In this document: positions 33,030 to 42,336 of the stretch, one piece after another | Layout of the letters: each line of letters begins with the position of its first letter | Numbering within the stretch: the stretch's first letter is position 1 | Assembly (NCBI RefSeq): GCF_012932425.1 | Contig: NZ_JAAIII010000003.1 | Location: 1-64,000, forward strand | DNA length: 64,000 nucleotides | Origin: Bifidobacterium oedipodis | Lineage (GTDB): Bacteria > Actinomycetota > Actinomycetes > Actinomycetales > Bifidobacteriaceae | Direction of reading: 5' to 3' | Notes under the pieces: generated by a model | Seen by the model: only the letters and a program-made list of their open reading frames with translations | The model's database searches: none | Told to the model about the DNA's origin: nothing | Position numbers and translations under genes: made by a program

Positions 33030-35426
33030 TTACGCGACCGTGAAGACGGTGCGCTTTAGGTCTTCACGGCGCGACGAGTGGCCGATGAGCAGCTCGAATT
33101 CGCCGGCTTCGACGATGCGGTTGGCCTGCGGATCGACGATGGTGCAGTCCGCCACCGGAATATCGAAGGCCACGGTCGCGCTCTCCCCCGGTGCGAGCTC
33201 CACACGTTTGAAGGCCTTGAGTTCGCGGTCGGTCCAGCTGTAGGAAGTGACGATATCGCCGATGTAGGCCTGCACGACCTCGACGCCAGGGCGTTCGCCC
33301 GTGTTGGTCAGGGTGATTTCGGCGTGCACAGTGTCGGTTTCAGCGAAAGCGCCGGAGGCCGGCACGTTGGTTACGGTTACCTCGCCGTATTCGAAGGTCG
33401 TATAGCTCAGGCCTTCACCGAACGCGAACGCCGGATCCTGAGTGAGGTCGGCGTAACGGTTGCCATGCTGACCGCGGATCTGATTGTAGTAAACCGGCAA
33501 CTGGCCTGCGTGGCGTGGGAAAGTAATCGGCAAACGACCGGAGGGCTCGGTCAGTCCGAAGATGATTTCGGCGATGGCCTGGCCACCCTTCATGCCGGGG
33601 CTCGGTGCCCATAGCAGAGCATCGGCGCCACCTGCAATCTCGCGGCAGTGAACAACCGTCCCGTCGACGTTGAGATCGGCAGCCGTCGGCGTGGGGCCAA
33701 CCACAGAAGCCGGAAGCACCTGCGGCTTGGAGCTGATCAGCACCACGACCAATGGCGCACCGGTTTCCTTGGATACATCGGCGAGCGCATTCAGCATCGC
33801 GTTCTGCCCGCCAAGCAATTCAAGGGTGGCGGTGGAGCAGGTTTCGCCGATGAGCTGCACTACATCGCCTACTACGGCCACTATTACTTCTGATTGCCGC
33901 GCATTGAGCACGGCCTCGTCGATTAGCGCTTGATCGACGGCTGCTGGGATGGCGACCTTCGGTCGAGGCTGACCATCGGGATAAAACTCGCCTTCGGGAT
34001 CGGGCACGAGATCGATGATGTTCGCACCGCGAGAATAAACGACTTCCGCGCCCGTCTCACCGGCGATCGTCTTGACACCGTCGAGCACAGTGGTGATCAT
34101 CTCGCGCGGGTGGCCGTCGGGCATCCAGTTGACCTGGCCGGAGTTGCCGGCCCAGTCACCGAGCTGGGTTTGCGCGTCGTCGGCGAGAGGGCCGACCACG
34201 GCGATGCGGGGATGCTTCGACTCCACTGCGCTCCGCTCAGCATGACGGGAAAGATTGAACGGCAATGCACCGTTGTTCTTAAGCAATGCCACGGATTCGC
34301 GGGTGAGTTCGAGGTTGAGCTGCTGGTGTTCCTCGCAGCCGATCACCGTCTTGATGCGTTCGGGGTTGGGCAGGCGCGGATCCTCGAAGAGGCCGAGACG
34401 GAATTTGAGCGCGAGAATGCGTTCCACGGCGGCATCGATCAGCGATTCGTCGAGCATGCCGTTCTTCACGGCTTCAATAGCACCCTCATAGAACTGCGGC
34501 GTGGTCATGACCAGGTCGTTGCCGGCCTTGACCGCGTCGGCGGCCGCATGCGTGTAGTCGGGCTTGACGTGCTGCTCCCAAACGGCGCGGCCGACATTGT
34601 CCCAGTCGGTGATCAGCGTGCCCTGGTAGTTCCATGCGCCGCGCAGCTTGTCGCTCAGCAGCCACTTGTTGAAGGTGACCGGCACGCCTTCGATGGATTC
34701 GTAGCCAAGCATGAATGTGCCGCAGCCTTCTTTGGCGACGCGTTCGAACGGCGGCAGGAACCAGGATTCAAGCTTGCGGTGGCTGAGATCCGCTTCGGAG
34801 GCGTCGCGACCGCCCTGGGTTTCGGAATATCCTGCAAAATGCTTGGCACAGGCGAGGATCGCATTCTTGGCAAGCGGCTCGCCGGCCTTGGCGCCGCCCT
34901 GATACCCCTTGACGATGGCGGAGGCGAGTTCGCCGATCAGCATCGGATCCTCGCCGAAGGTTTCGCCCACACGACCCCAGCGGGTGTCGCGGCCGATGCA
35001 CAGCACCGGCGAGAAGGTCCAGTGCACGCCGGTGGTGGAGACCTCTTCGGCGGTGGCGCGGCCCATGGCCTCGATTTTCTCCGCGTCCCAGCTGACGGCC
35101 ATGCCAAGCTGCTCGGGGAAGATCGTGGCCCCTGGCCAGAAGGAGTAGCCGTGGATGCAGTCGTCGCCGATCAGCAGTGGGATGCCAAGGCGGGTTTTGG
35201 TGTTCACTGTTTCGACGGCGCGGGGCAGATCATCAGGGCTGGTGTGCAGGATGGAGCCAACGTGCTTGCCGACGATCAGGTCATCCAAGTCGCCGCTGCG
35301 CGCGTCGAGCTGCATCATCTGGCCGACCTTCTCTTCAAGGCTCATGCGGCCCAACAGATCCGCAATACGCTCGGCGACCGGCAGGTCAGGGTTCTTGTAG
35401 GGCATGACTTCGATGCGTTCGGCCAT
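33030..35426 (-). CDS. Glycoside hydrolase family 3 beta-glucosidase
   Basis: A GH3 enzyme of about 798 residues. The barrel domain has MSLEEKVGQM, KHFAGYSETQGGRD and the nucleophile motif TLITDWDNV (Asp near 273). The alpha/beta domain (about 380-620) and a fibronectin III-like domain (GEGLSYTTFEYGEVTV, ELKAFKRVELAPGES) follow. It has no signal peptide. ATG 35426 with GAGGAAGG is preferred to a GTG just upstream. A 39-bp REP-like sequence is translated in frame at about residues 393-405 (RHAERSAVESKHP), at the start of the second domain. It lies 67 bp after a tetR gene on the same strand, with a TACCA-tt-TGGTA dyad between. Confidence 0.92.
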   Translation of the reverse strand: MAERIEVMPYKNPDLPVAERIADLLGRMSLEEKVGQMMQLDARSGDLDDLIVGKHVGSILHTSPDDLPRAVETVNTKTRLGIPLLIGDDCIHGYSFWPGATIFPEQLGMAVSWDAEKIEAMGRATAEEVSTTGVHWTFSPVLCIGRDTRWGRVGETFGEDPMLIGELASAIVKGYQGGAKAGEPLAKNAILACAKHFAGYSETQGGRDASEADLSHRKLESWFLPPFERVAKEGCGTFMLGYESIEGVPVTFNKWLLSDKLRGAWNYQGTLITDWDNVGRAVWEQHVKPDYTHAAADAVKAGNDLVMTTPQFYEGAIEAVKNGMLDESLIDAAVERILALKFRLGLFEDPRLPNPERIKTVIGCEEHQQLNLELTRESVALLKNNGALPFNLSRHAERSAVESKHPRIAVVGPLADDAQTQLGDWAGNSGQVNWMPDGHPREMITTVLDGVKTIAGETGAEVVYSRGANIIDLVPDPEGEFYPDGQPRPKVAIPAAVDQALIDEAVLNARQSEVIVAVVGDVVQLIGETCSTATLELLGGQNAMLNALADVSKETGAPLVVVLISSKPQVLPASVVGPTPTAADLNVDGTVVHCREIAGGADALLWAPSPGMKGGQAIAEIIFGLTEPSGRLPITFPRHAGQLPVYYNQIRGQHGNRYADLTQDPAFAFGEGLSYTTFEYGEVTVTNVPASGAFAETDTVHAEITLTNTGERPGVEVVQAYIGDIVTSYSWTDRELKAFKRVELAPGESATVAFDIPVADCTIVDPQANRIVEAGEFELLIGHSSRREDLKRTVFTVA
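34211..34249. repeat. REP-like element inside the GH3 coding sequence
   Basis: On the minus strand it reads CCCGTCATGCTGAGCGGAGC... and ends GAAGCATC, the GTCATyCTGAGCGnAG...GAAGnATC pattern seen in dispersed repeats. The related intergenic copy is at 50892-50929. It is 39 bp, so the reading frame stays open and it adds 13 residues. Confidence 0.75.
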
Positions 35427-35463
35427 GGGTTTCGCCTTCCTCACTGAAGATGAACTTTATAAC

Positions 35464-35475
35464 TACCATTTGGTA
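35464..35475. promoter_or_regulatory. Candidate TetR operator before the GH3 gene
   Basis: TACCA-tt-TGGTA is a 12-bp dyad 38 bp upstream of the GH3 start and just after the tetR stop. It shares TACCA/TGGTA arms with the sites at 15389-15404, where the paralogous TetR sits. Confidence 0.6.
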
Positions 35476-35493
35476 ATTAGCAGTATACACCAC

Positions 35494-36153
35494 TCAGCGA
35501 TATTCGTCCCACAGCGGCGAGGGGAAAATCATGCGTTCGAACTCCAGCCATTCGTCGTACAGGTCGATGGGCGGCTCACCCAGCCATCTTAACTGAATAC
35601 CATCCATCGCTTCCATGGCCTTGCGCACGTAGGGGCGCATGGAGCGATTCCACTCCCCCAGCTGCGGCGGAATCGACCACGGGTATTGCGAATACGATTC
35701 CCAAATCTGCCCATTGCGCACGCGAAAATGTTCATACAGCGGGTGCGCAGGATTTAATGCCTCGGCATGAAGCATCGAAAACAGCTGCACTAGCATGCGC
35801 CTCTGCGCATTATGCCGCACCAAAAACCGCAGGTAAGCAGGGAATCGCAGATCATCCGCCGAACTGCCAGGCAACCCCGACGCCATGAACTCTTCGACCG
35901 TGCCCGACGATGCGTAATACTGCTCATAGGTCATCGCCAGCAGATTATCCTTGCTGCCCACATACCGCAGCAGTCCCTGCTTCGAAATACCCACCTCGTC
36001 GGCAACATCCTGCACCGAAATGCCGTTGAATCCGCGTTCGCCAATCAACCGCACCGACGCGTCAAGAATCTCACGCTTGCGCTCCTCCGGCGACTTACGC
36101 ACCCGTTTTCCAACGTTACCGGCAGCATCGTTTTGCGTACCCTTATGCACCAT
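35494..36153 (-). CDS. TetR family regulator
   Basis: 219 residues. The HTH is ISVQDVADEVGISKQGLLRYVGSKDNLL (about 45-72). The ligand domain ends DGIQLRWLGEPPIDLYDEWLEFERMIFPSPLWDEYR, the same ending as the TetR proteins at 15549 and 19350. No clear ribosome binding site precedes the ATG, so the start is less certain. It is followed by a GH3 gene on the same strand with an operator-like dyad in the 67-bp gap, so it probably controls that gene. Confidence 0.88.
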   Translation of the reverse strand: MVHKGTQNDAAGNVGKRVRKSPEERKREILDASVRLIGERGFNGISVQDVADEVGISKQGLLRYVGSKDNLLAMTYEQYYASSGTVEEFMASGLPGSSADDLRFPAYLRFLVRHNAQRRMLVQLFSMLHAEALNPAHPLYEHFRVRNGQIWESYSQYPWSIPPQLGEWNRSMRPYVRKAMEAMDGIQLRWLGEPPIDLYDEWLEFERMIFPSPLWDEYR

Positions 36154-36272
36154 GGTTCGCAGTTTAACGCACCAGCCTGCCCGGCAATCGCGTTGACATG
36201 CCTAGCAATCCCACTATTGCTCCGCTCACCGTTACCCACCAATCAAGCACTATGCCCACTAATCGAATGTTG

Positions 36273-36610
36273 TCATCCTTCGAAAGACAGCCGACGCATA
36301 CGACTGGTCGACAGCACACCGATTACCGAGATGGCCAGCAGGCAGACCACGGTGACGGCAAGGGCCACCCAGTTAACCGTTCCACCCATCAGGTCACGCA
36401 CGAACACAACCTGATATGTCAGCGGGTTGACGGCACCGATGATTTTCAGGAACACGGGAGCCGCATCCAGGGAATAAAACACCGGAGCGGAGAACGTCAG
36501 AGGCAGCAACAGCACGCTCAGCACCAGATCACGGGTCTGATAATCCTTGATCAAACCGGTCAAGCTATAGCCGAAGCAGCTCCAGAACCAAATTCCGCAA
36601 TTGCGAGCAG
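36273..36610 (-). pseudogene. ABC-2 type permease, C-terminal remnant
   Basis: The readable frame covers roughly the last 110 residues of an ABC-2 membrane protein: LPLTFSAPVFYSLDAAPVFLKIIGAVNPLTYQVVFVRDL is the family's conserved TM5 region, and the final TM6 follows. Upstream the frame stays open to about 36610 (FGYSLTGLIKD) but no start codon with a ribosome site exists, and no ATPase gene is adjacent. It is a broken relic of a drug or lipid export system. Confidence 0.75.
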
Positions 36611-36827
36611 AAGGCAGGATATTACATCATCTGCAATTTATTCAATCCCACTTTTTTATTCCTCCCCATTTCTCTTTCGTTATAAGCCTTTGATGCTCCA
36701 TCAACAATCAATCATTCACAGTTTGACCCTCCATCACTGTGATGAGGCAATTTATGCAAAACATTAAAAAAAAACCCAACCGTGCGGCGTCCACCATCGT
36801 TCTCTACTGTGATACGCACTGGTTTAA

Positions 36828-37150
36828 CACCTACGGAAGCCGCTTTGCAACACTAATCCGACATCCGTAGGTGTTTTGTTCCGCACCACACTATGACCGA
36901 CGATTCAGAATCGTTGATATTCCAAGGTTTTCACTACCGACATCCTGCCGCACCATGACTACCGACACCTACGGAACCCCGTTTAGACGCATATCTCGCC
37001 ATCCGTAGGTGTTTGTCCCCATGAAACGACACTAAGGACAATTGAAAAACGTTGATATTCCGCGGTTCTTCAGACCACACTATTGCCAGCCACGCACTCT
37101 CGTACACCTACGAAGGCCGATTTATACCGCTATTCGCACCTCCGTAGGTG
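36828..37150. repeat. Three tandem 139-bp units with a 10-bp-stem hairpin
   Basis: Hairpin arms CACCTACGGA...TCCGTAGGTG lie at 36828-36873, 36966-37011 and 37105-37150 (the last left arm is CACCTACGAA). The starts are 138 and 139 bp apart. Between hairpins the second and third units also share GTTGATATTCC (36913-36923, 37051-37061) and CACACTATnnCC. Loop sequences differ while arms are kept. The stretch 36564-37265 has no gene; the part 36611-36827 is AT-rich and shows nothing else. Confidence 0.8.
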
Positions 37151-37162
37151 TCCCAATAAAAA

Positions 37163-37215
37163 ACAGGCCCGTGCGCGTGTGGATGAATAGGAAAATACCA
37201 CACAGGCACGGGCCC
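37163..37215 (-). terminator. Terminator of the opp operon
   Basis: GGGCCCGTGCcTGTGTGG and CCACACGcGCACGGGCC form a long stem around an A/T-rich loop. TGTTTTTTATT follows on the minus strand, downstream of the solute-binding protein gene. Confidence 0.85.
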
Positions 37216-37265
37216 GAAGGATGCGCTTGGCTTACCGTTCGACGAACGATAAGGGCGCTAACAAC

Positions 37266-39005
37266 TCACTTCTGCCAGCCGACGAGCGTCGGATCGGTGG
37301 AGGTGAAGCCGGCGGGGCCCCAGTTGGCCAGGCCCTTGGTGACGGCGTAGAATCCGGCAGGAACATCCATCGGCATGGTGCCGTAGAGTTCCAGTGCAGC
37401 CTTTTCGGCCTTGTTCGCAGCCTTCACGGCTTCGTCCTGATTTTCGATGGTGCCCGGCACCTTGGCCAGCTTATCGATTTCGTCGGAGCCGACGAAGGAG
37501 AAGTTGGATTCGGACTTGGAGCCGTACAGCTGGGTCATGTTCAGCTGGCCCCACGGGCTGTTGGCCTGCCATGCCATGGTCGTCACGTCGTAATCGTGGT
37601 TGTTCATGGTGTCGGCCCACTTGGAGTTGTCCTTGTTATCAAGCGTGATCTTGATACCGGCAGCCTTCATCATCTGCTGGTAGGCCTTGGCGATGGCCGT
37701 CGTGGTGGCGGAGTCGCCGAAGTAGGTGAAGCGCACGTCGAGAGTCTTGCCGTCCTTCGCGAAGTAGCCGTCGTCGCCCATCTTGTAGCCGGCGGATTCC
37801 AGCGTCTTCTTGGCGCCTTCGACGTCGAGCTTCTTGGCAGCCTCCGGGCGGTTGTCCTCATAGCCCTTCTGGAAGATCGGGAACACTTCGGAGCCGGCGT
37901 CTTCAGGCGTCCAGTTCAGGCCCTGGAAGTGGATCTTGTTCATGGTCTCGCGATCGTAGGCCTGGTTCAGGGCCTTGCGCACGTTGACGTCCTTCAGCGG
38001 GCCGGAGGAACCGTTGAACACGTACACGTTGGTTTGCAGACCGTAGCCCAGACGGATCTGGGAGTCCTTGCGGCCGCGCACGGTCTTGAGGCTGTTGGCG
38101 TTGGAGAACGATACGGAATCGATTTCACCGTTCTTGAACGCGTTGAGCATGGCGGTGTCTTCCATGTACTTGTAGGTGATCTTCTCCAGCTTCGGAGTTG
38201 CACCCCACCACTTGCTGTTGCGCACGAAGGTGGCACCGTCTTTGTCGGCCTTCTGCACGGTGAACGGGCCGGCACCCCACTCATCGCTGTGCGGGTTGTC
38301 GATCCAGCCTTCGGTAAAGACCTTGGGATCGGTGGCCTGCGGCGGGTAGAGGCCGGTGAACACGGACTGCCACGGATAATACGGAGAGGCGAAGGTCACC
38401 ACAGCCTGCTTGGCGTTTGCACCCTGCTCCACGCTCTTAACAGAGGAGTAGCCATCGGTGCTCGGCGGGTTGTAGGCCGGGTTGGAGCCGTTCATGACTT
38501 CCCAAGTGGACTTGAATGCGGTCCAGTCGATCGGGGTGCCGTCGTTCCAGTTGGCCTTGTCGTTGATGGTGTAGGTGACGGTCAGCGGGTTCTCGTTGGT
38601 CACCTTGGCGTCGGTGATGTAGTCCTTGTTCCAGGTCATGTTGCCCTTGAGATCGAACTTGACCAGGGAGGGCATGTACCAGCTCCACAGCTCGCTCATG
38701 TATCCGGTGTTGCCTTCCACGCTGAACGAGTTCCAGTTCGGCGTGTAGGTGGTGGCCATGTGCAGCTCGCCACCGTCCTTGATGTTGTCGCTATCCTGCG
38801 GGTTGTTGTAGGCCTTGTCCGGATCAGGCATCGAGTACTGGCCCTGATAATCCGACTCGAAGCCGGAAGCCGGCTCAGCAGCTCCGACCTTGGCGTCGTT
38901 GGTAGCTTCGCCGTTGTTGGTGGCGCCGCAACCGGACACCAGCATGGCGAAAGCCGCCACGGCGGCGCTGGCGACGGACAGTCGCTTCAGTAATTCGCTA
39001 TTCAT
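37266..39005 (-). CDS. oppA: Oligopeptide ABC transporter, solute-binding lipoprotein
   Basis: 579 residues, SBP_bac_5 family. The N-terminus (ASAAVAAFAMLVSGCGATNNG) has a lipobox LVSGC, so Cys (about residue 26) is lipidated and the protein is anchored outside. Family stretches include YTPNWNSF, DVNVRKALNQAYDRETMNK and WQANSPWGQLNM. It binds peptides and feeds them to the permease. ATG 39005 with GAGAGGAAC is the start; open frame further upstream is not coding. It is last in the operon oppB-oppC-oppDF-oppA, after a hairpin at 39067-39095 that may give it its own expression level. The peptide family is inferred; this fold also binds some sugars. Confidence 0.9.
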   Translation of the reverse strand: MNSELLKRLSVASAAVAAFAMLVSGCGATNNGEATNDAKVGAAEPASGFESDYQGQYSMPDPDKAYNNPQDSDNIKDGGELHMATTYTPNWNSFSVEGNTGYMSELWSWYMPSLVKFDLKGNMTWNKDYITDAKVTNENPLTVTYTINDKANWNDGTPIDWTAFKSTWEVMNGSNPAYNPPSTDGYSSVKSVEQGANAKQAVVTFASPYYPWQSVFTGLYPPQATDPKVFTEGWIDNPHSDEWGAGPFTVQKADKDGATFVRNSKWWGATPKLEKITYKYMEDTAMLNAFKNGEIDSVSFSNANSLKTVRGRKDSQIRLGYGLQTNVYVFNGSSGPLKDVNVRKALNQAYDRETMNKIHFQGLNWTPEDAGSEVFPIFQKGYEDNRPEAAKKLDVEGAKKTLESAGYKMGDDGYFAKDGKTLDVRFTYFGDSATTTAIAKAYQQMMKAAGIKITLDNKDNSKWADTMNNHDYDVTTMAWQANSPWGQLNMTQLYGSKSESNFSFVGSDEIDKLAKVPGTIENQDEAVKAANKAEKAALELYGTMPMDVPAGFYAVTKGLANWGPAGFTSTDPTLVGWQK

Positions 39006-39066
39006 GGTTGTTCCTCTCTTGGGGGTTGCCAGACGATAATGGCGGTTGCCCGCCAACGCGTTCCTG

Positions 39067-39095
39067 GGTGCAAAGCCGCCTGGCCGCCTTGCACC
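39067..39095 (-). other. Intercistronic hairpin before oppA
   Basis: GGTGCAA and TTGCACC enclose further pairing GC-rich bases in the 178-bp gap between oppDF and oppA. No T-tract follows. It may protect the oppDF mRNA end, so that oppA and the rest differ in level. Confidence 0.5.
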
Positions 39096-39183
39096 GTTGA
39101 TATGGAACGCACGACTTGTTGTATTTATTGCGGAGCCGTTCGCCGCTTGGGGCGAGGGCAATTCATGAAGGCATGAAAGTATG

Positions 39184-41322
39184 TCAGCTGACCTGCGCGA
39201 AATGGCAGGCGGCAACATGATCCGGCTGCCATTGCTTGAGCGCCGGGGGCTGGGAATCACACATGGCCCGCTGTTCCTCGCTCAACGTCAGCCGCAACGG
39301 GCAACGTGAGGCGAACGGGCAGCCGGCGATGCGCTCGGTGGGGCTGGGCAGTTCGCCCTGCAGCACCACGCGATGGCGTTGGCGTTCGGCAATCGGGTCG
39401 GGCACCGGCACCGCGCTCATCAGCGCCTGAGTGTAAGGGTGCAGCGGATGTTCGAACACTTCGGTGGTGGTACCGCTTTCAACGATGTGGCCCAGATACA
39501 TCACGGCCACACGGCTGGAGATGTGGCGAATCACCGACAGGTTGTGCGCCACGAACAGGTAGGCCACACCCAGTTTGTTCTGCAGGTCCTCGAGCAGGTT
39601 GATCACGCCGGCCTGAATGGATACGTCCAAAGCGGAAACCGGCTCGTCGAGCAGCACAAGCTTGGGGTTGACGGACAGGGCTCGTGCGATGGCGATGCGC
39701 TGGCGCTGGCCACCGGAGAACTGCGTGGGGAATCGATCGACCTGATCGGGGTTCAATTCCACCAGCTCCATCAGTTCGCCGATGCGGTCGTTGATGCGTT
39801 TGCGATCCCAGCCGAGCGCTTTCAACGGTTCGGCGAGCACGTCATAGACAGGCAGACGCGGATCGAGGGAGCTCATCGGATCCTGGAAAATGTATTGCAC
39901 GCTATGGTGCAGTTCGCGACGCTGGGCCCGCTTGAGTCCCTTGGTCACCGGCTGGCCGAACAAGGTGATGCTGCCGGATTCGGGCTGTTGGAGGTTCATG
40001 ATCTCGAGCAGTGTGGTCGATTTCCCGGAGCCGGATTCGCCCACCAGAGCGACGGTCTCCCCTTCGCGCACGTCGAGCGTCACATCGTCCACCGCATGGA
40101 CTTCACCGATTTTGCGGCGAAGGAAACCACCGGAGGTCAGCGGGAAGGTTTTCTTCAGATGCTGCACGTCGAGCACCACGGCACGGCGTTCGCGTGGCAC
40201 GCCGGCGAACTTCGAGGCGACGCCCTTGCCCACTTCGTATACGTCTCGGAAGGTCAGGCCACGATCGAGAATCTCGCGAGTGCGATGGCATGCGGCCGAC
40301 TGGCCGTTGCGTCCGGGCACTGGCTCCAGATTCGGCTCATTGGCGCGGCAGGCGTCAACGGCCAGAGGGCAGCGCGGTGCGAACGGGCAGCCGGTGGGCA
40401 GCGCGGCAAGGTTCACCGGGGAGCCTGGAATCGGCACCAGTCGGTCGGTTTTGTCGCGATCCGGGCGCGGCACGGCACCCAGCAGGCCCATCGTATACGG
40501 CATAACCGGATGGGCGAAGATGTCTTCCACCGATGCCTGTTCCACAGGGCGACCGGCATACATGACGACAATCTGGTCGGCGACGCCGGCGATCACGCCA
40601 AGATCATGGGTGATGAAGATCAGTGCGGCACCGGTTTCACGCTGGGCTTTCTTGAGCACGTCAAGCACCTGGGCCTGAATCGTGACGTCCAGTGCGGTGG
40701 TGGGTTCATCGGCGATGATGACGTCGGGATTATTGGCGATGGCCATGGCGATGACCACACGCTGGCGCATGCCGCCGGAGAACTGGTGCGGATAGGATTT
40801 CAGCCTTTCCTTGGCGTTGGGGATGCCCACCAGTTCCAGCAGTTCGATCGAACGCCGTTCCACTTCATCTTCAGGCATGCCCGGATTGTGGATGACCAGC
40901 GCCTCCTTCATCTGCTCGCCGATGCTGTAGACCGGAGTCAGCGCCGAAAGCGGATCCTGGAACACCATGGCGATGCCGTCGCCGCGGATCTTGCTCATTT
41001 CGGCATCGGTTTTGGTCAGCAGTTCTTCGCCACGGAAGGTGATCGAACCGGTTACCTTGGCGTTGGAGTCCAGCAATCCCATGATCGACATGGAAGTGAC
41101 GGACTTGCCGGAGCCGGATTCGCCGACGATGCCCAGCGTCTCGCCGCGGCGCAGGTCGAAGTTCATGCCGCGCACGGCACGCACGGTGCCAGCTTCGGAT
41201 GCGAAGCTGACGTGCAGGTCGCGCACGCTGAGCACTACGTCGCCTTGGGCTGCGGCGGTGCGTTTGGGAGACTGGTTTTGTGCCGCCGAGTTGTTGGTGG
41301 ACTTGGTTTTCCTGAAGAACAT
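39184..41322 (-). CDS. Oligopeptide ABC transporter, fused OppD-OppF ATPase
   Basis: About 712 residues containing two complete ATPases. The first (about 35-300) has Walker [10 protein letters not shown], signature FSGGMRQRV and Walker [13 protein letters not shown]. The second (about 385-640) has [18 protein letters not shown] and [12 protein letters not shown]. Each is followed by the oligopeptide-type C-terminal stretch with cysteines ([28 protein letters not shown]), a likely iron-sulfur-like motif. It energises peptide import. The start (41322 or 41328) cannot be decided; both have AGAGG nearby. It lies 10-16 bp after oppC. Confidence 0.92.
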   Translation of the reverse strand: MFFRKTKSTNNSAAQNQSPKRTAAAQGDVVLSVRDLHVSFASEAGTVRAVRGMNFDLRRGETLGIVGESGSGKSVTSMSIMGLLDSNAKVTGSITFRGEELLTKTDAEMSKIRGDGIAMVFQDPLSALTPVYSIGEQMKEALVIHNPGMPEDEVERRSIELLELVGIPNAKERLKSYPHQFSGGMRQRVVIAMAIANNPDVIIADEPTTALDVTIQAQVLDVLKKAQRETGAALIFITHDLGVIAGVADQIVVMYAGRPVEQASVEDIFAHPVMPYTMGLLGAVPRPDRDKTDRLVPIPGSPVNLAALPTGCPFAPRCPLAVDACRANEPNLEPVPGRNGQSAACHRTREILDRGLTFRDVYEVGKGVASKFAGVPRERRAVVLDVQHLKKTFPLTSGGFLRRKIGEVHAVDDVTLDVREGETVALVGESGSGKSTTLLEIMNLQQPESGSITLFGQPVTKGLKRAQRRELHHSVQYIFQDPMSSLDPRLPVYDVLAEPLKALGWDRKRINDRIGELMELVELNPDQVDRFPTQFSGGQRQRIAIARALSVNPKLVLLDEPVSALDVSIQAGVINLLEDLQNKLGVAYLFVAHNLSVIRHISSRVAVMYLGHIVESGTTTEVFEHPLHPYTQALMSAVPVPDPIAERQRHRVVLQGELPSPTERIAGCPFASRCPLRLTLSEEQRAMCDSQPPALKQWQPDHVAACHFAQVS

Positions 41323-41338
41323 GGTCATCCTCTGCCTC

Positions 41339-42307
41339 TCACTCGGCCTTGCCGCCGGAACGGGAATACGGATCGATGGCGTCGCGCAGTCCATCGCCGA
41401 TCATCTGCACGGAGAAAGTGAGCAGGATCAGCACGATGGAGGGGAAGATCAGCACCCATGGAGCGGTGAGGATCACGGACTGGCCTTCGTTGAGCAGCGT
41501 GCCCAGCGAGGTGTCCGGAGCTTTGATGCCCAGACCCAGGAAGCTCAGTGAGGTTTCGGAGCCGACGGCACCAACCACGCCCAGCACGGTGTTGATGATG
41601 AGCACCGAACCCAGGTTCGGCACCAAGTGACGCACGATGATGCGGAAGGGGTTCACGCCCATGAATTTGGCGGCGTGCACGTAATCAAGTTCGCGCAGGC
41701 TCATCGTCAGCGTGCGCAGCACACGCGCGTAGCCGATCCAACCGAAGGCGGTCAGGCCGAAGGTCAGCCACAGCCAGCCGGAGGTGCCGGCGGACGAACG
41801 CACGATCATGGCGATCAGCAGGAAGGACGGCACGACCAGGAGCATATCGAGCAGCCACATGCCCACCTTTTCGAACCAGCCTTCGAAAAAAGCGATGGCC
41901 GTGCCCAGAATGGCGGCGATGGCGGTGGTGGCCAGCGAGCTTAGGATGCCGATGCTCAGCGAACGACCCAAACCACGGACAATCATGGCGTACAGGTCAG
42001 AGCCACCGGCCGTGGTGCCCAGCCAGTGATCGGCACTGGGTGGGGTGCCCAGCGACATGAAGTCAAGCTCTTCATAATCCCATTTGCCGATTTTCGAGCC
42101 GAACAGTGCGAAGAAAATCAGAATCAGCAGCAGCACCAGTCCCGCCACCGCCGAGGGGCGGCGGAAGAAGCGGCGGACATACAAGGTCATACGTCCGGTG
42201 CGGTGAAATTCACGCTTGGTCTGCGACGCAGTAGTTTGTGTTGCGGCTTGCGACGCATCTTGCGCTGCGGAATGCTTGTGCTCAGTATCGTTTGTGTTGT
42301 CTGTCAT
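41339..42307 (-). CDS. oppC: Oligopeptide ABC transporter permease OppC-type
   Basis: 322 residues. An N-terminal cytoplasmic stretch rich in Gln and Thr leads to TM1 (AVAGLVLLLILIFFALFG). The large loop and five more segments follow, with the permease EAA motif EL-D-Y-HAAKFMGVNPFRIIVRHLVPN (about 200-230), which docks on the ATPase. ATG 42307 has AAGG upstream. It is preceded by oppB by 29 bp and followed by the fused ATPase gene. Confidence 0.92.
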   Translation of the reverse strand: MTDNTNDTEHKHSAAQDASQAATQTTASQTKREFHRTGRMTLYVRRFFRRPSAVAGLVLLLILIFFALFGSKIGKWDYEELDFMSLGTPPSADHWLGTTAGGSDLYAMIVRGLGRSLSIGILSSLATTAIAAILGTAIAFFEGWFEKVGMWLLDMLLVVPSFLLIAMIVRSSAGTSGWLWLTFGLTAFGWIGYARVLRTLTMSLRELDYVHAAKFMGVNPFRIIVRHLVPNLGSVLIINTVLGVVGAVGSETSLSFLGLGIKAPDTSLGTLLNEGQSVILTAPWVLIFPSIVLILLTFSVQMIGDGLRDAIDPYSRSGGKAE

Positions 42308-42336
42308 GGTCAATCGCCTTGTCCAATCAGCTCGAA

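Noticed and set aside
33930..35447. 505-codon open frame on the plus strand
   Set aside because: Reverse shadow of the GH3 gene; composition is that of high-GC antisense frames.
36828..37150. Thought of as a second CRISPR array
   Set aside because: Units are about 139 bp with paired arms of 10 bp; there are no 24-40 bp identical repeats separated by unique spacers.
37221..38993. 590-codon open frame on the plus strand
   Set aside because: Shadow of oppA, which has a clear lipobox and family motifs on the minus strand.
39373..41421. 682-codon open frame on the plus strand
   Set aside because: Shadow of the oppDF gene, whose Walker motifs are on the minus strand.
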